The notes beneath the pieces are model-generated. The model did no database searches, had not been told where the DNA came from, and was given only the letters and a program-made list of their open reading frames with translations. 50,025 bases of DNA from Candidatus Competibacteraceae bacterium. Its GTDB lineage: Bacteria; Pseudomonadota; Gammaproteobacteria; Competibacterales; JAHEDQ01. Positions within the stretch are counted from its first letter, which is position 1; the number at the start of each line of letters is the position of its first letter. Below are positions 8,123 through 17,722 of the stretch, in pieces. Both the position numbers and the translations under genes were made by a program. The stretch spans positions 1-50,025 of the forward strand of contig JAHEDQ010000006.1 of the NCBI GenBank assembly GCA_024641125.1, read 5' to 3'.

Positions 8123-9217
8123 TCAGTTTCGGCCGATCAGCCGGTCAATCATGGATTTGATCGCCCGCATCTGCCGCCCGCTTTTTCGATGGTGATCCGG
8201 CCCGCTATAGCCCCACCAGTCCCAACAGCCTTTTGGATTGGGCCACCAAGAGCCGAGCGTTACGCTGGCGCGGGTCTGGGGATAGAGCACCACGATGTTG
8301 TTACGCTCGGCCCACGGGTTGTAGCCTCCGTTGGCGTAGAAAGCATCACCCACCCGTTCGGCATACTGGTCGCAGCCATGGAAGGCGACGTGCAAACGGC
8401 AGACTGCCCCTTGGCCGCAGGGCTCGGGCACATAGAGATAACCCACGTCGGCCAGACTGAGTTCACCGTCATCCGGAAAGTGGGGGCGTTGATCAAAGGC
8501 GACGATACCGTCGGGCCGGTCACCATCGGCTGGCGCCATGGGCCCGTACAGATGCTCGAACACGGCCCCGGCGGCATCATAGTCACAATCGTTCAGATAA
8601 GGCGGCTCGGTGTTTCCACACAGACCGCCATAGTCCAGAGTGATCATCGCGTGTCCTGCCGCCTGCCGATCCACGTAGAGCAGATCCGTGGGCAACAGAA
8701 AATGGGCGTAGTAGTCGCGCAAGGCGTTCATCACAGCCTGCGGTACGGTGTCGTCTCGGGTTCCGGAATAGAGATAGACTCGGTCGCCGCTCAAACCCTG
8801 TGGCGGGTCAATGGCGCCATCCCGCGCTTCGTCCTCGGTGGCCCGGATGCTATCCGCCACATCAGGTGGCCCCAGGAAGGGCGTCCAGTCTGCGAGATCC
8901 ATACACACAGCGGTGGCGCGCCACAAATTCCAAGGATATCCGCCACCGGCGCAGCGATAGGGCCCGGCGGCAAAAATGGCCGCCCCGGCAATCTCGGAGG
9001 CATAGGCCACATGATACTGATGCGCCATGTAACCGCCGGAGGACAGCCCGGAAACGGTGACGCTATCCGAGTCTATAGTCAGGCTGGGAAGGGCGGGCGC
9101 CGCCGAAACCAGCGGCAACCAAAACAAGGCGGGCAGGACGGCGGCACGCGCAAGGCGACGCAGGGTTTGCATACGGCGGGCAGCGTATTGCCCCATTGCG
9201 ATCGAGATGAGCTTCAT
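8123..9217 (-). CDS. PHB-depolymerase-family esterase, exported
   Basis: A 364-residue serine esterase with a lipase box (GLSSGGYMA, serine near residue 60) close to the N-terminus, as in the esterase/PHB depolymerase family. HVAFHGCDQY near 277 (oxyanion region), VLYPQT near 311 and CWDWWGYSG near 333 also match. Six or more cysteines suggest disulfides outside the cytoplasm. A hydrophobic run ending VSAAPALPS is a signal peptide. ATG at 9217 is the longest start, with AGGTCGG before it; ATG at 9172 would give a more ordinary signal peptide (MQTLRRLARAAVLPALFWL). No polyhydroxyalkanoate synthesis genes are in the window, so activity on external polyester is plausible but unproved. Confidence 0.8.
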   Translation of the reverse strand: MKLISIAMGQYAARRMQTLRRLARAAVLPALFWLPLVSAAPALPSLTIDSDSVTVSGLSSGGYMAHQYHVAYASEIAGAAIFAAGPYRCAGGGYPWNLWRATAVCMDLADWTPFLGPPDVADSIRATEDEARDGAIDPPQGLSGDRVYLYSGTRDDTVPQAVMNALRDYYAHFLLPTDLLYVDRQAAGHAMITLDYGGLCGNTEPPYLNDCDYDAAGAVFEHLYGPMAPADGDRPDGIVAFDQRPHFPDDGELSLADVGYLYVPEPCGQGAVCRLHVAFHGCDQYAERVGDAFYANGGYNPWAERNNIVVLYPQTRASVTLGSWWPNPKGCWDWWGYSGPDHHRKSGRQMRAIKSMIDRLIGRN

Positions 9218-9232
9218 CCGACCTGAACGAAC

Positions 9233-9775
9233 CTAACTGCCGATTATACGCCGGTATAGACCCTCGAACTGCGTCGCCAGATCGGGCCCAAACAGCGGAT
9301 CGGCACGGGTTGGGGCACGCTCCTCTATGATGGCCCAATCGCTGGTCGCCAGAGTCTGTTCGAGATAGGGAAATACCTCCGCCTCCTCCAGATTCAGATG
9401 CGCGCGCTGTTTGTCCAGAAACTCGGCCACCTGATCCGCGTACTCCTGACGCAGGATCACGGTACCCCCCAATATGCCGTCGGTTGCCGCCCGCAACGCA
9501 TCCGTGATCTGACGCAAAGCCCGATGCTCATCCAGCAGCCGATCGATGTGCTCCGCCTCGGCCGAGCTGCGCTCCAGCTGATAGTGGTAAATCACGTCCT
9601 CTTTGGGATGGTGATACAGGTCCGCATAGTGCGAAAGATAGTCCAGCATGTCATGCACCAGATCGAAATCCGGGTCCTCGCCTGCGCGCAACTCACCAAG
9701 ACTCTCCTGCAACAGGTTCAACACCCGGCTGAAATGAATATGATCCCGGTGCAGGGCGGCCATGACTTCACTCAT
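9233..9775 (-). CDS. hemerythrin-domain protein
   Basis: A 180-residue all-helical cytoplasmic protein with the spaced ligands of a di-iron hemerythrin fold: HRDHIHF near residue 9, YHHPKEDVIYH near 58, LDEHRALR near 83 and HLNLEEAEVFPYLE near 130. Proteins of this type bind oxygen or take part in oxidative or nitrosative stress responses; the specific role is unknown. The start at 9775 has AAGGGG eight bases upstream, better than the longer frame to 9829. It sits between the urease operon and the esterase gene, 15 bp from the latter, so the two may be co-transcribed. Confidence 0.85.
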   Translation of the reverse strand: MSEVMAALHRDHIHFSRVLNLLQESLGELRAGEDPDFDLVHDMLDYLSHYADLYHHPKEDVIYHYQLERSSAEAEHIDRLLDEHRALRQITDALRAATDGILGGTVILRQEYADQVAEFLDKQRAHLNLEEAEVFPYLEQTLATSDWAIIEERAPTRADPLFGPDLATQFEGLYRRIIGS

Positions 9776-9943
9776 ACTGAATCCCCTTGAGTTGCGCGCA
9801 CATGATATCCCTCGGACAGTTTCGCGCATTCACCATAATGGGAACGAACCACCCCCACGATATTTAGTAGAGCCCGAACCGCCGGTCAGGGCAATGACTA
9901 GGATCACAGCTTGAACCGCCCGGCGAAGATGGTGGGCCTGACA

Positions 9944-10579
9944 TCAAACGTCAGCGGTATGGTCGGTCCAGCGCACATCCAGCCCCCCGGTTTCGACAAT
10001 AAAACGGGCGATATCCGGCAATCCGTCGCCGGTCTTGAGATTGCTGAACACAAACGGGCGCTCGCCACGCATGCGCCTGGCATCCCGATCCATGACCTCG
10101 AGGCTGGCACCCACATGGGGCGCGAGATCAATCTTGTTTATGACCAGCAGGTCGGAACGGGTGATCCCCGGCCCGCCCTTGCGTGGGATCTTGTCGCCGG
10201 CGGAGACATCGATCACGTAGACCGTGATATCGGCCAGTTCGGGCGAGAAGGTGGCCGACAGATTGTCGCCGCCCGACTCCACAAACACGATCTCCAGACC
10301 AAGCAAGGAACGACTCAACTGGTCCACCGCGGCCAGGTTTATGGATGCGTCTTCCCGGATGGCTGTGTGGGGGCAGCCACCGGTCTCGACCCCGAGGATA
10401 CGCTCGGGCACCAAGGCGCCCGATCGGGTCAGAAACTCGGCATCCTCGCGGGTATAGATATCGTTGGTGATGGCCGCAATCTCATAATCGTCCCGCAGCC
10501 ACTTGCATAAACGATCCAGGAGCGCCGTCTTTCCTGAACCCACCGGCCCGCCAATTCCAATTCTAAGCGCTATAGTCAT
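9944..10579 (-). CDS. ureG: urease accessory GTPase UreG
   Basis: A 211-residue SIMIBI GTPase that hydrolyses GTP while handing nickel to apo-urease. P-loop GPVGSGKT lies near residue 10, the metal-binding CPH in [15 protein letters not shown] near 65, and FVESGGDNL and INKID complete the nucleotide site. It ends the leftward urt-ure series. Its ATG overlaps the ureF stop (ATGA). Cytoplasmic; works with UreF, UreD and UreE. Confidence 0.97.
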   Translation of the reverse strand: MTIALRIGIGGPVGSGKTALLDRLCKWLRDDYEIAAITNDIYTREDAEFLTRSGALVPERILGVETGGCPHTAIREDASINLAAVDQLSRSLLGLEIVFVESGGDNLSATFSPELADITVYVIDVSAGDKIPRKGGPGITRSDLLVINKIDLAPHVGASLEVMDRDARRMRGERPFVFSNLKTGDGLPDIARFIVETGGLDVRWTDHTADV

Positions 10580-11331
10580 GATCTGAACAACCTCGTGTAC
10601 TGAGTTTCATGGCGCATGGAGGTCCAGTCCACCATGGCGGAGGCCGAACCAAGATCCGCGGCCGGTCGCAGGAGCGCTGCCGCCACCGACGCCTGAACCA
10701 GCGGCGCCAGGGCGGCGGTCGCCCGCTGGCCGTCGGTTTGACCCAGTGGAATAAGGCGCACGCCGGCGGAGATCAGATTGGCCGCGAAAGCCTGGAGCAA
10801 AGCGGTGAGGGCAGGGCCGGCGGCAATGTCGTGGTGCGCCGCCGCCGCAACCGCGACCGCGTAAGCAGGCTCGACATCATCGGCTGCCAACGCCGTCTGC
10901 CAAGCGGTCAGCCCGGGATGCGGCCAACTTGACGCGACTGCGCGCAGGAACGCGGCGCCCTGCGCGCTCGACTCCAGAGCCGTTTCCGCACTGCCCCTCA
11001 GGCAGGACCCAACCTCGACCGTGTCCACCAGCGCGTCGACGTCTCCATCACGAACCGCGCGGTAGGTCCTCAGAAACAGGTCCGCATCGATGCGCCCGGC
11101 ACCCTGTTGGACGATGAACCCGACCCAGTCACATAGACTGTCCCGATCACGGACGCGCCCTGTTTCCACCGCGAACTCGATGCCGTGGGAGTAGGTGTAA
11201 GCGCCCACCGGAAAGGCCGGGGAAAACCAGGTCATGAGGCGATAAAGCCCCTGCGCTTCCTCGGTCATGGGTAGTTCAACCAGACTTGAACCGGCCACAG
11301 AACGGACGCGCCACCGGGGTTTCCAACTCAT
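10576..11331 (-). CDS. ureF: urease accessory protein UreF
   Basis: UreF acts in the UreDFG activation complex and gates nickel insertion. The recognisable core begins [24 protein letters not shown] and ends with the conserved [13 protein letters not shown] tail. The ATG at 11331 overlaps the ureE stop in an ATGA junction (251 residues); an internal ATG at 11268 would give 230 residues, closer to the usual family length. Neither has a convincing ribosome site. I keep the coupled start, but the first 21 residues (WKPRWRVRS and onward) look unlike UreF and may not be translated. Confidence 0.93.
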   Translation of the reverse strand: MSWKPRWRVRSVAGSSLVELPMTEEAQGLYRLMTWFSPAFPVGAYTYSHGIEFAVETGRVRDRDSLCDWVGFIVQQGAGRIDADLFLRTYRAVRDGDVDALVDTVEVGSCLRGSAETALESSAQGAAFLRAVASSWPHPGLTAWQTALAADDVEPAYAVAVAAAAHHDIAAGPALTALLQAFAANLISAGVRLIPLGQTDGQRATAALAPLVQASVAAALLRPAADLGSASAMVDWTSMRHETQYTRLFRS

Positions 11332-11813
11332 CCATGGGCATGCTCATGCCCGTGCTGTGCGGCATAGGCGCCGGGCTCCGGCCCGAACGGCGCCCGCAAA
11401 CGGGTAATCTCCGCCCCCAGACCGGTCAGCATCTCGGCCAGCACATGATCGTACTGGATCCGCAGACAGCCGCCATTCAGGATCTGCAATGGCGTATGAC
11501 GGTTACCCACATGCCAGGCGATGCGCGCCGCGTGCCCGGCGTCGCGGCAGGCGATATCCAGTACGTCCTCGTCGGCGGCCTTGACCTCGATGAACCCCCC
11601 GTCCACCAGAGCCAGGCCGTCGCCCGCCGCCAGGTGTGTGGCCTGAGGCAGATCGAGCAAGAAGAACCGACCGTGGTCATCCCGCATTCGTCGCCGGCGG
11701 CGGTGCCGTTCGGCGTAAGGCAAGGTCACGGTGGACTGTTTCTCAGCACGGGGCCAGTGGTTCGACGCGACAACCGAGGCGACCCGCCTCGGTGTTTGCG
11801 GTGTTTCGGTCAT
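11328..11813 (-). CDS. ureE: urease accessory nickel chaperone UreE
   Basis: A 161-residue metallochaperone that delivers nickel to UreG. An N-terminal peptide-binding domain (with GRFFLLDLPQATHLAAGDGL) is followed by the metal-binding domain (AWHVGNRHTPLQI, DHVLAEMLTGLGA) and a short His-rich tail, HGHEHAHG. The open frame extends to 11948, inside ureC; ATG at 11813 is chosen because it follows the ureC stop by 13 bp and gives a normal-sized protein. The short His tail resembles non-Klebsiella UreE types. Confidence 0.93.
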   Translation of the reverse strand: MTETPQTPRRVASVVASNHWPRAEKQSTVTLPYAERHRRRRRMRDDHGRFFLLDLPQATHLAAGDGLALVDGGFIEVKAADEDVLDIACRDAGHAARIAWHVGNRHTPLQILNGGCLRIQYDHVLAEMLTGLGAEITRLRAPFGPEPGAYAAQHGHEHAHG

Positions 11814-11826
11814 GAGATGCACTTTT

Positions 11827-13536
11827 TCAGAACAGGAAGTAGCGCTGAGCCAGCGCCAACTCCACCGCTGGCTCGCAGGTGAGCAGCTCACCGTCGGCGC
11901 GTACCTCGTAGGTTTCCGGATCCACCTCCATGCGCGGCTGATAGTCATTCAGACGCATGGTGGCCTTGGTCACTGTTCGGGTACCGTACACCGCCACCAG
12001 TTGTTTGCTGAGTCCCAGCCGCTGATCGATGCCGGCCTCCAGGGCCGCCTTGGACACGAAGGTCACGGAACTGGCTGTCAGGGCCAGTCCAAGGGCGCCG
12101 AACATGGGGCGATAGTGGACGGGTTGCGGGGTTGGAATCGATGCGTTCGGGTCCCCCATGGCCGCAGCGGCGATGCTCCCACATTTCAACACCAGATCCG
12201 GTTTAACTCCGAAGAACATGGGCTTCCACACCACCAGATCGGCCAGCTTGCCCACTTCGATGGAACCCACCGAGTCGGCGATGCCGTGGGTCAGTGCCGG
12301 GTTGATCGTGTACTTGGCAATGTAGCGCTTGATCCGCAAATTATCGTGTTGGGCGCTGTCTCCCCGCAGCGGTCCACGTTGTTTTTTCATTTTGTCGGCG
12401 GTCTGCCAGGTCCGCACGATGACCTCGCCGACCCGGCCCATGGCCTGGGAGTCAGAGGCGATCATAGAGAACGCGCCCAAATCGTGCAGGATGTCCTCGG
12501 CGGCGATGGTCTCCCGACGGATCCGGCTCTCGGCGAAGGCCACATCCTCCGGAATACGCGGATCCAGGTGGTGGCAGACCATCAGCATGTCCAGATGCTC
12601 GTCAACAGTGTTGATGGTGTAGGGCCGGGTCGGGTTGGTGGAGGAGGGCAACACGTTCGGCTCGCCACAAACTTTGATGATGTCCGGCGCATGCCCGCCA
12701 CCAGCGCCTTCGGTGTGGAAGGCGTGGATGGTACGCCCCTGGAACGCGGCCACTGTGTTCTCGACAAAGCCGGACTCGTTCAGCGTGTCGGTGTGAATAG
12801 CGACCTGCACGTCCATGTCCTCGGCCACCCCCAGACAGGTGTCGATGGCCGCCGGCGTGGTGCCCCAGTCCTCGTGCAGTTTAAGTCCACAGGCGCCGGC
12901 GGCGACCTGTTCAATCAATGCGTCGGGTCGTGAGGCATTGCCCTTGCCGAAAAACCCCAGATTCATAGGCAACCCCTCTGCCGCCTGTAACATGCGTGCC
13001 AGATGCCAGGGACCGGGGGTGCAGGTGGTGGCGTTGGTGCCGTCGGCCGGCCCAGTGCCGCCACCCAGCATTGTGGTGATGCCACTGTACAGGGCGTCCT
13101 CGACCAGCTGCGGGCAGATCCAGTGAATGTGGGCGTCGATGCCACCGGCGGTGACGATACGGCCTTCGCCGGCGATGGCTTCGGTTCCGGGACCCACCAC
13201 GATGTCGACGCCGGGTTGGATGTCGGGATTACCGGCCTTGCCGATGCCTGCGATGATGCCGTCGCGAATGCCGATATCGGCTTTTACGATGCCCCAATAG
13301 TCGACGATCAAGGCGTTGGTGATCACCGTGTCCACCGCGCCCTCGGCCCGGCTGGTCTGGGATTGCCCCATGCCATCACGGATGACCTTGCCGCCACCGA
13401 ACTTGATCTCCTCACCGTAGACGGTGTGGTCGGCCTCCACTTGCAGGAACAAATCCGTGTCGGCCAGGCGAACGCGATCGCCTACCGTGGGCCCGAACAT
13501 GGCCGCGTACTCGGCCCGGGGTATGCTATAGGCCAT
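11827..13536 (-). CDS. ureC: urease subunit alpha (catalytic)
   Basis: The 569-residue catalytic subunit that hydrolyses urea to ammonia and carbamate at a di-nickel centre. Visible landmarks are [13 protein letters not shown] (HxH nickel ligands, about residue 135), [10 protein letters not shown] with the carbamylated lysine (about 217), the AIHTDTLNE histidine (about 247), [10 protein letters not shown] (about 278) and the mobile-flap [13 protein letters not shown] with its catalytic histidine (about 320). All key residues look intact. It follows ureB by 3 bp. Confidence 0.98.
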   Translation of the reverse strand: MAYSIPRAEYAAMFGPTVGDRVRLADTDLFLQVEADHTVYGEEIKFGGGKVIRDGMGQSQTSRAEGAVDTVITNALIVDYWGIVKADIGIRDGIIAGIGKAGNPDIQPGVDIVVGPGTEAIAGEGRIVTAGGIDAHIHWICPQLVEDALYSGITTMLGGGTGPADGTNATTCTPGPWHLARMLQAAEGLPMNLGFFGKGNASRPDALIEQVAAGACGLKLHEDWGTTPAAIDTCLGVAEDMDVQVAIHTDTLNESGFVENTVAAFQGRTIHAFHTEGAGGGHAPDIIKVCGEPNVLPSSTNPTRPYTINTVDEHLDMLMVCHHLDPRIPEDVAFAESRIRRETIAAEDILHDLGAFSMIASDSQAMGRVGEVIVRTWQTADKMKKQRGPLRGDSAQHDNLRIKRYIAKYTINPALTHGIADSVGSIEVGKLADLVVWKPMFFGVKPDLVLKCGSIAAAAMGDPNASIPTPQPVHYRPMFGALGLALTASSVTFVSKAALEAGIDQRLGLSKQLVAVYGTRTVTKATMRLNDYQPRMEVDPETYEVRADGELLTCEPAVELALAQRYFLF

Positions 13537-13539
13537 GGA

Positions 13540-13851
13540 TCAGTCCTCCAGCGGTCCATCGACCGCTGCGTTGAAACCAACCACTCGACGCTGCCCCAGG
13601 TAGGGAATCACCTTCACCTCGCGGGTCTGTCCAGGCTCGAACCGGACCGCAGTGCCAGCGGGGATGTCGAGGCGCATGCCCCGGGCAAGAGCGCGGTCGA
13701 ACTGGAGCGCAGCATTGGTCTCGTGAAAATGATAATGAGAGCCCACCTGAACCGGCCGATCGCCGCTGTTGGCAACGCTCAGCAACACCGGCTCGCGGCC
13801 CTGATTGAGTTCGATGTCGCCCTCAGCGACCAGCACTTCTCCGGGAATCAT
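13540..13851 (-). CDS. ureB: urease subunit beta
   Basis: The 103-residue structural subunit. It opens [19 protein letters not shown] and contains [13 protein letters not shown] and [20 protein letters not shown], both diagnostic of UreB. It is a separate gene from ureA, unlike the fused forms of Helicobacter. It follows the ureA stop by 12 bp and precedes ureC by 3 bp. Confidence 0.97.
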   Translation of the reverse strand: MIPGEVLVAEGDIELNQGREPVLLSVANSGDRPVQVGSHYHFHETNAALQFDRALARGMRLDIPAGTAVRFEPGQTREVKVIPYLGQRRVVGFNAAVDGPLED

Positions 13852-13863
13852 CGGCCGTTCTCC

Positions 13864-14166
13864 TCAGCGAATCGGTTGGTGAACGGTCACCAGCTTGGTG
13901 CCGTCGGGAAAAGTGGCTTCGACCTGCACCTCGTGGATCATCTCGGCGATCCCCTCCATGACCTGATCGCGGCTGATCACGCCAGCCCCCTCCGACATCA
14001 GATCCGCCACGCTGCGACCATCCCGTGCGCCCTCCACAACATAATCGCTGATCAGGGCGATTGCCTCCGGGTAGTTGAGCTTAACGCCCCGTTCCAGGCG
14101 CTTACGCGCCACCATAGCCGCCATGGAGACCAGCAGCTTGTCCTTCTCCCGAGGTGACAGATTCAT
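13864..14166 (-). CDS. ureA: urease subunit gamma
   Basis: The 100-residue structural subunit starting [20 protein letters not shown]. It contains [24 protein letters not shown] and ends [11 protein letters not shown], all typical. GGGGAA lies seven bases before the ATG at 14166; the longer frame to 14346 is inside ureD and rejected. It forms the (UreABC)3 core with its neighbours. Confidence 0.97.
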   Translation of the reverse strand: MNLSPREKDKLLVSMAAMVARKRLERGVKLNYPEAIALISDYVVEGARDGRSVADLMSEGAGVISRDQVMEGIAEMIHEVQVEATFPDGTKLVTVHQPIR

Positions 14167-14194
14167 ATGTGCTTCCCCATTTTGCAGGACCGGG

Positions 14195-15109
14195 TCAGAT
14201 CGACCACAGTCGCGGCAGGGCGTCCGGCAAGCCAGCCACCCGGTGCCGGAAAGTCCGGCGAAAATCGCTGTAAGCGCGCCGAAGCTGCAGCGCGTCGCGC
14301 GCAAGCCATCGCAACAACAAAACCCCATTGACCAGCGTGGCGGCACTGACTATCGGCGCGGACTCCGGCAACAGAGCCCGGGCCAATTCCAGCCGTTGCG
14401 CCGAATCCGGCGCAACATAGATCAAGGTCGCACAGGCCACCGCGCCGTCAAACCCTGCCGCTGCGTTCAGAGCCTCGCTGAGCGCATCCGCCAAGTGCAC
14501 CGCATCCATCCAGCGCCGCTGACCACCGACGCGCACGGTCCATCGATCGTTGAGCAGACCGTGGCTGAAGCGTTCACCGGAGGCAGTCCGGCCGAATACG
14601 GTCATTTCGCCCGCCAACAGACGCCCCCCGGTGCGCAGGTCTACCCGGGTCTGTCGCCGCAGGCGAGCACCGTCGAACAGAATCGTCTCCTGCGGCAACC
14701 ACTCCAGCCAAGCCCCGTTGGCAACGCACAGATCCGTTTCGATGCGGCAGTCGGCACCGCTGGATCGATAAATTTTTTCCGCCGCCTGCGTGGTCACCAG
14801 CACTTGGGTGTCCGCCCCCGCGGTGACGGACACCTGCAAATTGTCGCCGCCCACCAGGCCTCCGGATGTGGTAACCAGCACGGCTGTTTCCGGTTCGGCT
14901 TGCGGCACCCTAGGAAACAGGACGCGTTGCGGGTCACGCTGGTAGAGATCGGCCAGGGCGGTGCGACCGTCCCGCAACCGATAGACCAGACGCGCCGCAC
15001 CGTGCACCGAGTGGCTGGCCGCCATCGGCCCGGTCTGGCCAACGTCGTTGCCCGGGTCCTGCAAGCCGGTTGCCGGTGCGGCTGTCAAGGCGACGTCCAC
15101 GCCACTCAC
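14195..15109 (-). CDS. ureD: urease accessory protein UreD
   Basis: UreD binds apo-urease and receives UreF and UreG during nickel insertion. Landmarks are [19 protein letters not shown] near residue 80, [11 protein letters not shown] near 105, [12 protein letters not shown] near 135 and GRTASGERF near 175. GTG at 15109 overlaps the urtE stop (GTGA), giving 304 residues; an internal ATG at 15025 would give 276 and begins just before the conserved region. Its position between urtE and ureA joins the transport and enzyme halves of the module. Confidence 0.94.
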   Translation of the reverse strand: MSGVDVALTAAPATGLQDPGNDVGQTGPMAASHSVHGAARLVYRLRDGRTALADLYQRDPQRVLFPRVPQAEPETAVLVTTSGGLVGGDNLQVSVTAGADTQVLVTTQAAEKIYRSSGADCRIETDLCVANGAWLEWLPQETILFDGARLRRQTRVDLRTGGRLLAGEMTVFGRTASGERFSHGLLNDRWTVRVGGQRRWMDAVHLADALSEALNAAAGFDGAVACATLIYVAPDSAQRLELARALLPESAPIVSAATLVNGVLLLRWLARDALQLRRAYSDFRRTFRHRVAGLPDALPRLWSI

Positions 15110-15807
15110 ACGGTCAGATACTCGCGGACCAGATCATCGCTCAATCCGTCCATATCGCCGGCGGCCACGGCCCGCCCTCGATCCAAAATACAGAATCGGT
15201 CCGCCACCTTACGGGCAAAAGGCAGTTTTTGCTCAACCAGCAGCACGGTCAGGCCACCGTCCTGATTCAGCCGCCGAATGATGTCACCGATTTCGGCCAC
15301 GATGTTTGGTTGTATGCCTTCGGTGGGCTCATCCAGAATCAGCAGCTTGGGTTCCAGCACCAGAGCCCGGCCGATGGCCAGCTGTTGTTGCTGACCGCCG
15401 GACAGATCCCCTCCACGCCGGTGCAGCATCTCCGCCAAAACCGGAAACAGCTCAAACACGGATTCGGGCACCGATCGGCGACGGTCGCGGCGGGCAGGCA
15501 GGCCGATTTCCAGATTCTCGCGCACCGTCAGCAGCGGAAAAATCTGCCGGCCCTGGGGCACATAGCCGATGCCCAGACCGGCCCGGCGCTCGGCTGCGGC
15601 CGCAGTGAGGTCAGTGTCCCGGAATCGGATCTCACCCGAACGAACCGGCAGTAAGCCCATGATGCACTGGAGCAAGGTGGTCTTGCCAACCCCGTTGCGG
15701 CCCATAAGACAGGTGCACTCATCCTCGGTCACCTCCATCTCCAGGTCCCACAGGGTGTGGCTTTCTCCGTAAAATTGATTGAGTCCACTTACGGTTAACA
15801 CGCTCAT
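15106..15807 (-). CDS. urtE: urea ABC transporter ATP-binding protein UrtE
   Basis: A 233-residue LivF-type ATPase. Walker A is GRNGVGKTT, the signature LSGGQQQQ, Walker B LLILDEPTEGIQPN, and LLVEQKL follows. The opening VSGLNQFYGESHTLWDLEMEV matches UrtE. ATG at 15807 overlaps the urtD stop by four bases (ATGA). It works with UrtD on the cytoplasmic side of UrtBC. Confidence 0.95.
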   Translation of the reverse strand: MSVLTVSGLNQFYGESHTLWDLEMEVTEDECTCLMGRNGVGKTTLLQCIMGLLPVRSGEIRFRDTDLTAAAAERRAGLGIGYVPQGRQIFPLLTVRENLEIGLPARRDRRRSVPESVFELFPVLAEMLHRRGGDLSGGQQQQLAIGRALVLEPKLLILDEPTEGIQPNIVAEIGDIIRRLNQDGGLTVLLVEQKLPFARKVADRFCILDRGRAVAAGDMDGLSDDLVREYLTV

Positions 15808-16634
15808 TCCCCCAGGTAGACTTCGACAACCCGGGGATCGTTCTGGACCTGCTCCATACTGCCTTCGGCCAGTACCCGGCCCTGGTGCAGCACCGTGACC
15901 GTGTTGGCGATCGAACGGACAAAATCCATGTCATGCTCAACCACCACTACCGTGTGCTGGCCCGCCAACGAATTCAGCAACTCGGCGGTCCGGTCCATTT
16001 CCTGGTGGGTCATGCCGGCCACGGGCTCGTCCACCAGCAGCAGCTTCGGGTTCTGCATCAGCAGCATACCGATCTCCAGCCACTGTTTCTGCCCATGGGA
16101 AAGCGCCCCGGCGCGTTCCCGTCTCGCGTCGGCCAGGCCAATGAGGTCCAACACCTGGTCGATGCGATCACGCTGCTCCCCGTTGAGCCGGGCGTAAAGC
16201 GTCGGCCAGACCCGCTTGTCGCCGGCCATGGCCATTTCCAGGTTCTCAAACACCGAGTGCTGCTCGAACACGGTGGGCTTCTGGAATTTGCGGCCGATGC
16301 CGGCCTCGGCGATCTCCGATTCGTTCAATCGCAACAGATCAATACGCTGCCCGAACCAGGCGCTGCCCTGGTCGGGACGCGTTTTGCCGGTGACGATGTC
16401 CATCATCGTCGTCTTGCCCGCGCCATTGGGCCCGATGATGCATCGCAGTTCGCCGGCGCCCACGTAGAGATTCAAGTCATCGATGGCCTTGAATCCGTCG
16501 AAACTGACGGTGAGGCCCTCCAGATAAAGGATAGTGCCATGGCTGACGTCCAGTTCCAGACCCGTCTTCGGCACCATGAAATCGAATACCCGGTCCCGAC
16601 GAACCTGCTCACGCAGGGTATCCAGCGGCTTCAT
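15804..16634 (-). CDS. urtD: urea ABC transporter ATP-binding protein UrtD
   Basis: A LivG-type ATPase of 276 residues. After a leader of about 45 residues come ILYLEGLTVSFDGFKAIDDL, Walker A GPNGAGKTTMMD, the UrtD-typical GIGRKFQKPTVFE, signature LSHGQKQWLEIG and Walker B LLLVDEPVAGMT. ATG at 16634 overlaps the urtC stop (ATGA); the frame upstream to 16727 lies in urtC and is rejected. Confidence 0.95.
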   Translation of the reverse strand: MKPLDTLREQVRRDRVFDFMVPKTGLELDVSHGTILYLEGLTVSFDGFKAIDDLNLYVGAGELRCIIGPNGAGKTTMMDIVTGKTRPDQGSAWFGQRIDLLRLNESEIAEAGIGRKFQKPTVFEQHSVFENLEMAMAGDKRVWPTLYARLNGEQRDRIDQVLDLIGLADARRERAGALSHGQKQWLEIGMLLMQNPKLLLVDEPVAGMTHQEMDRTAELLNSLAGQHTVVVVEHDMDFVRSIANTVTVLHQGRVLAEGSMEQVQNDPRVVEVYLGE

Positions 16635-17719
16635 GGGCGCGCCTCGGAGCGCCCCAACAAACCCACCAGACCCCGCGGCAGAAACATGGTCGCGCCGACA
16701 AACAGGCCACCCAGCGCGAACAGCCATACCTCCGGCAATGCACCGGTGAGATAGCTCTTTGCATAGTTCACCAATACGGCGCCGGCTACCGCTCCATACA
16801 GCGTCCCGCGGCCACCCACCGCAACCCAGACCACGATTTCGATGGAGTTCAGAGGTGAGAACTCGGTTGGATTGATGATCCCCACCTGGGGCACATACAG
16901 CGCCCCGGCCACGCCTGCCAGAATAGCGGAATAGGTGAACACCCAGAGCTTCACCCGTTCGACCCGATAGCCGAGGAACCGGGTCCGATCCTCGGCGTCG
17001 CGGATCGCCACCACCACGCGACCCAGCCGTGAGGCGACGATATAGCGGCAGCTAAGATAGGCCAGCGCCAAAGCCACTGCGGATGCGACGAACAGCCCCA
17101 CCCGGGTGCCATCGGACTGCAGATTGAAACCAAAAATATCCTTGAAATCCGTCAGCCCGTTGTTACCGCCGAAACCCATCTCGTTGCGAAAGAATGCAAG
17201 CATCAGAGCGTAGGTCAGGGCCTGGGTGATAATGGACAGATAGACCCCGGTGACACGGGACCGGAACGCCAGCCAACCAAACACAAACGCCAGTACCCCA
17301 GGCACCAGGGCGACCATGATCAGCGCGAACCAGGCCTGATCGAAGCCAGACCAGAACCAGGGTAGGCGCTCCCAATCGAGGAACACCATGAAGTCGGGCA
17401 GTATCGGGTGCCCGTAGACACCGCGATCGCCGATCTGACGCATCAGATACATGCCCATGACGTAACCGCCCAATGCGAAGAAGGCACCGTGGCCGAGGCT
17501 CAGTATGCCCAGGTAGCCCCAGACCAGGTCGACCGAAAGGGCGAGCAGTGCATAGGTCAGGTATTTCCCCAGCAGCGTCACGGTATAGGTGGGGAAATGG
17601 AGCGGGTGGCCCGCCGGAACCAACAGGTTCAACACCAGCACCAGAACCGTGACCAGCGCCAGGACCGCCAGCAGAAGCTGGCCGCCACGATCTCCCCTCA
17701 TCGCGCTGAACAATCCCAT
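16631..17719 (-). CDS. urtC: urea ABC transporter permease UrtC
   Basis: A 362-residue LivM-type permease with about ten membrane segments. GYLGILSLGHGAFFALGGYVMGMYL near residue 66 is the UrtC signature. VAIRDAEDRTRFLGYRVERVKL near 235 is the ATPase-coupling loop, followed by WVAVGGRGTLYGAVAGAVLV. It starts 3 bp after the urtB stop. Confidence 0.95.
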   Translation of the reverse strand: MGLFSAMRGDRGGQLLLAVLALVTVLVLVLNLLVPAGHPLHFPTYTVTLLGKYLTYALLALSVDLVWGYLGILSLGHGAFFALGGYVMGMYLMRQIGDRGVYGHPILPDFMVFLDWERLPWFWSGFDQAWFALIMVALVPGVLAFVFGWLAFRSRVTGVYLSIITQALTYALMLAFFRNEMGFGGNNGLTDFKDIFGFNLQSDGTRVGLFVASAVALALAYLSCRYIVASRLGRVVVAIRDAEDRTRFLGYRVERVKLWVFTYSAILAGVAGALYVPQVGIINPTEFSPLNSIEIVVWVAVGGRGTLYGAVAGAVLVNYAKSYLTGALPEVWLFALGGLFVGATMFLPRGLVGLLGRSEARP

Positions 17720-17722
17720 CGC

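Noticed and set aside
7745-9226. A 493-codon plus-strand open frame
   Set aside because: It is antisense to the binding-protein and PHB-depolymerase genes, which have clear families and ribosome sites; its translation is rich in Gln, His, Arg and Gly as expected of a shadow frame in GC-rich DNA.
11731-15265. Long plus-strand frames across the urease genes (11731-12933, 13003-14157, 14075-15265)
   Set aside because: All mirror ureE, ureC, ureB, ureA and ureD on the opposite strand and have no protein-like motifs.
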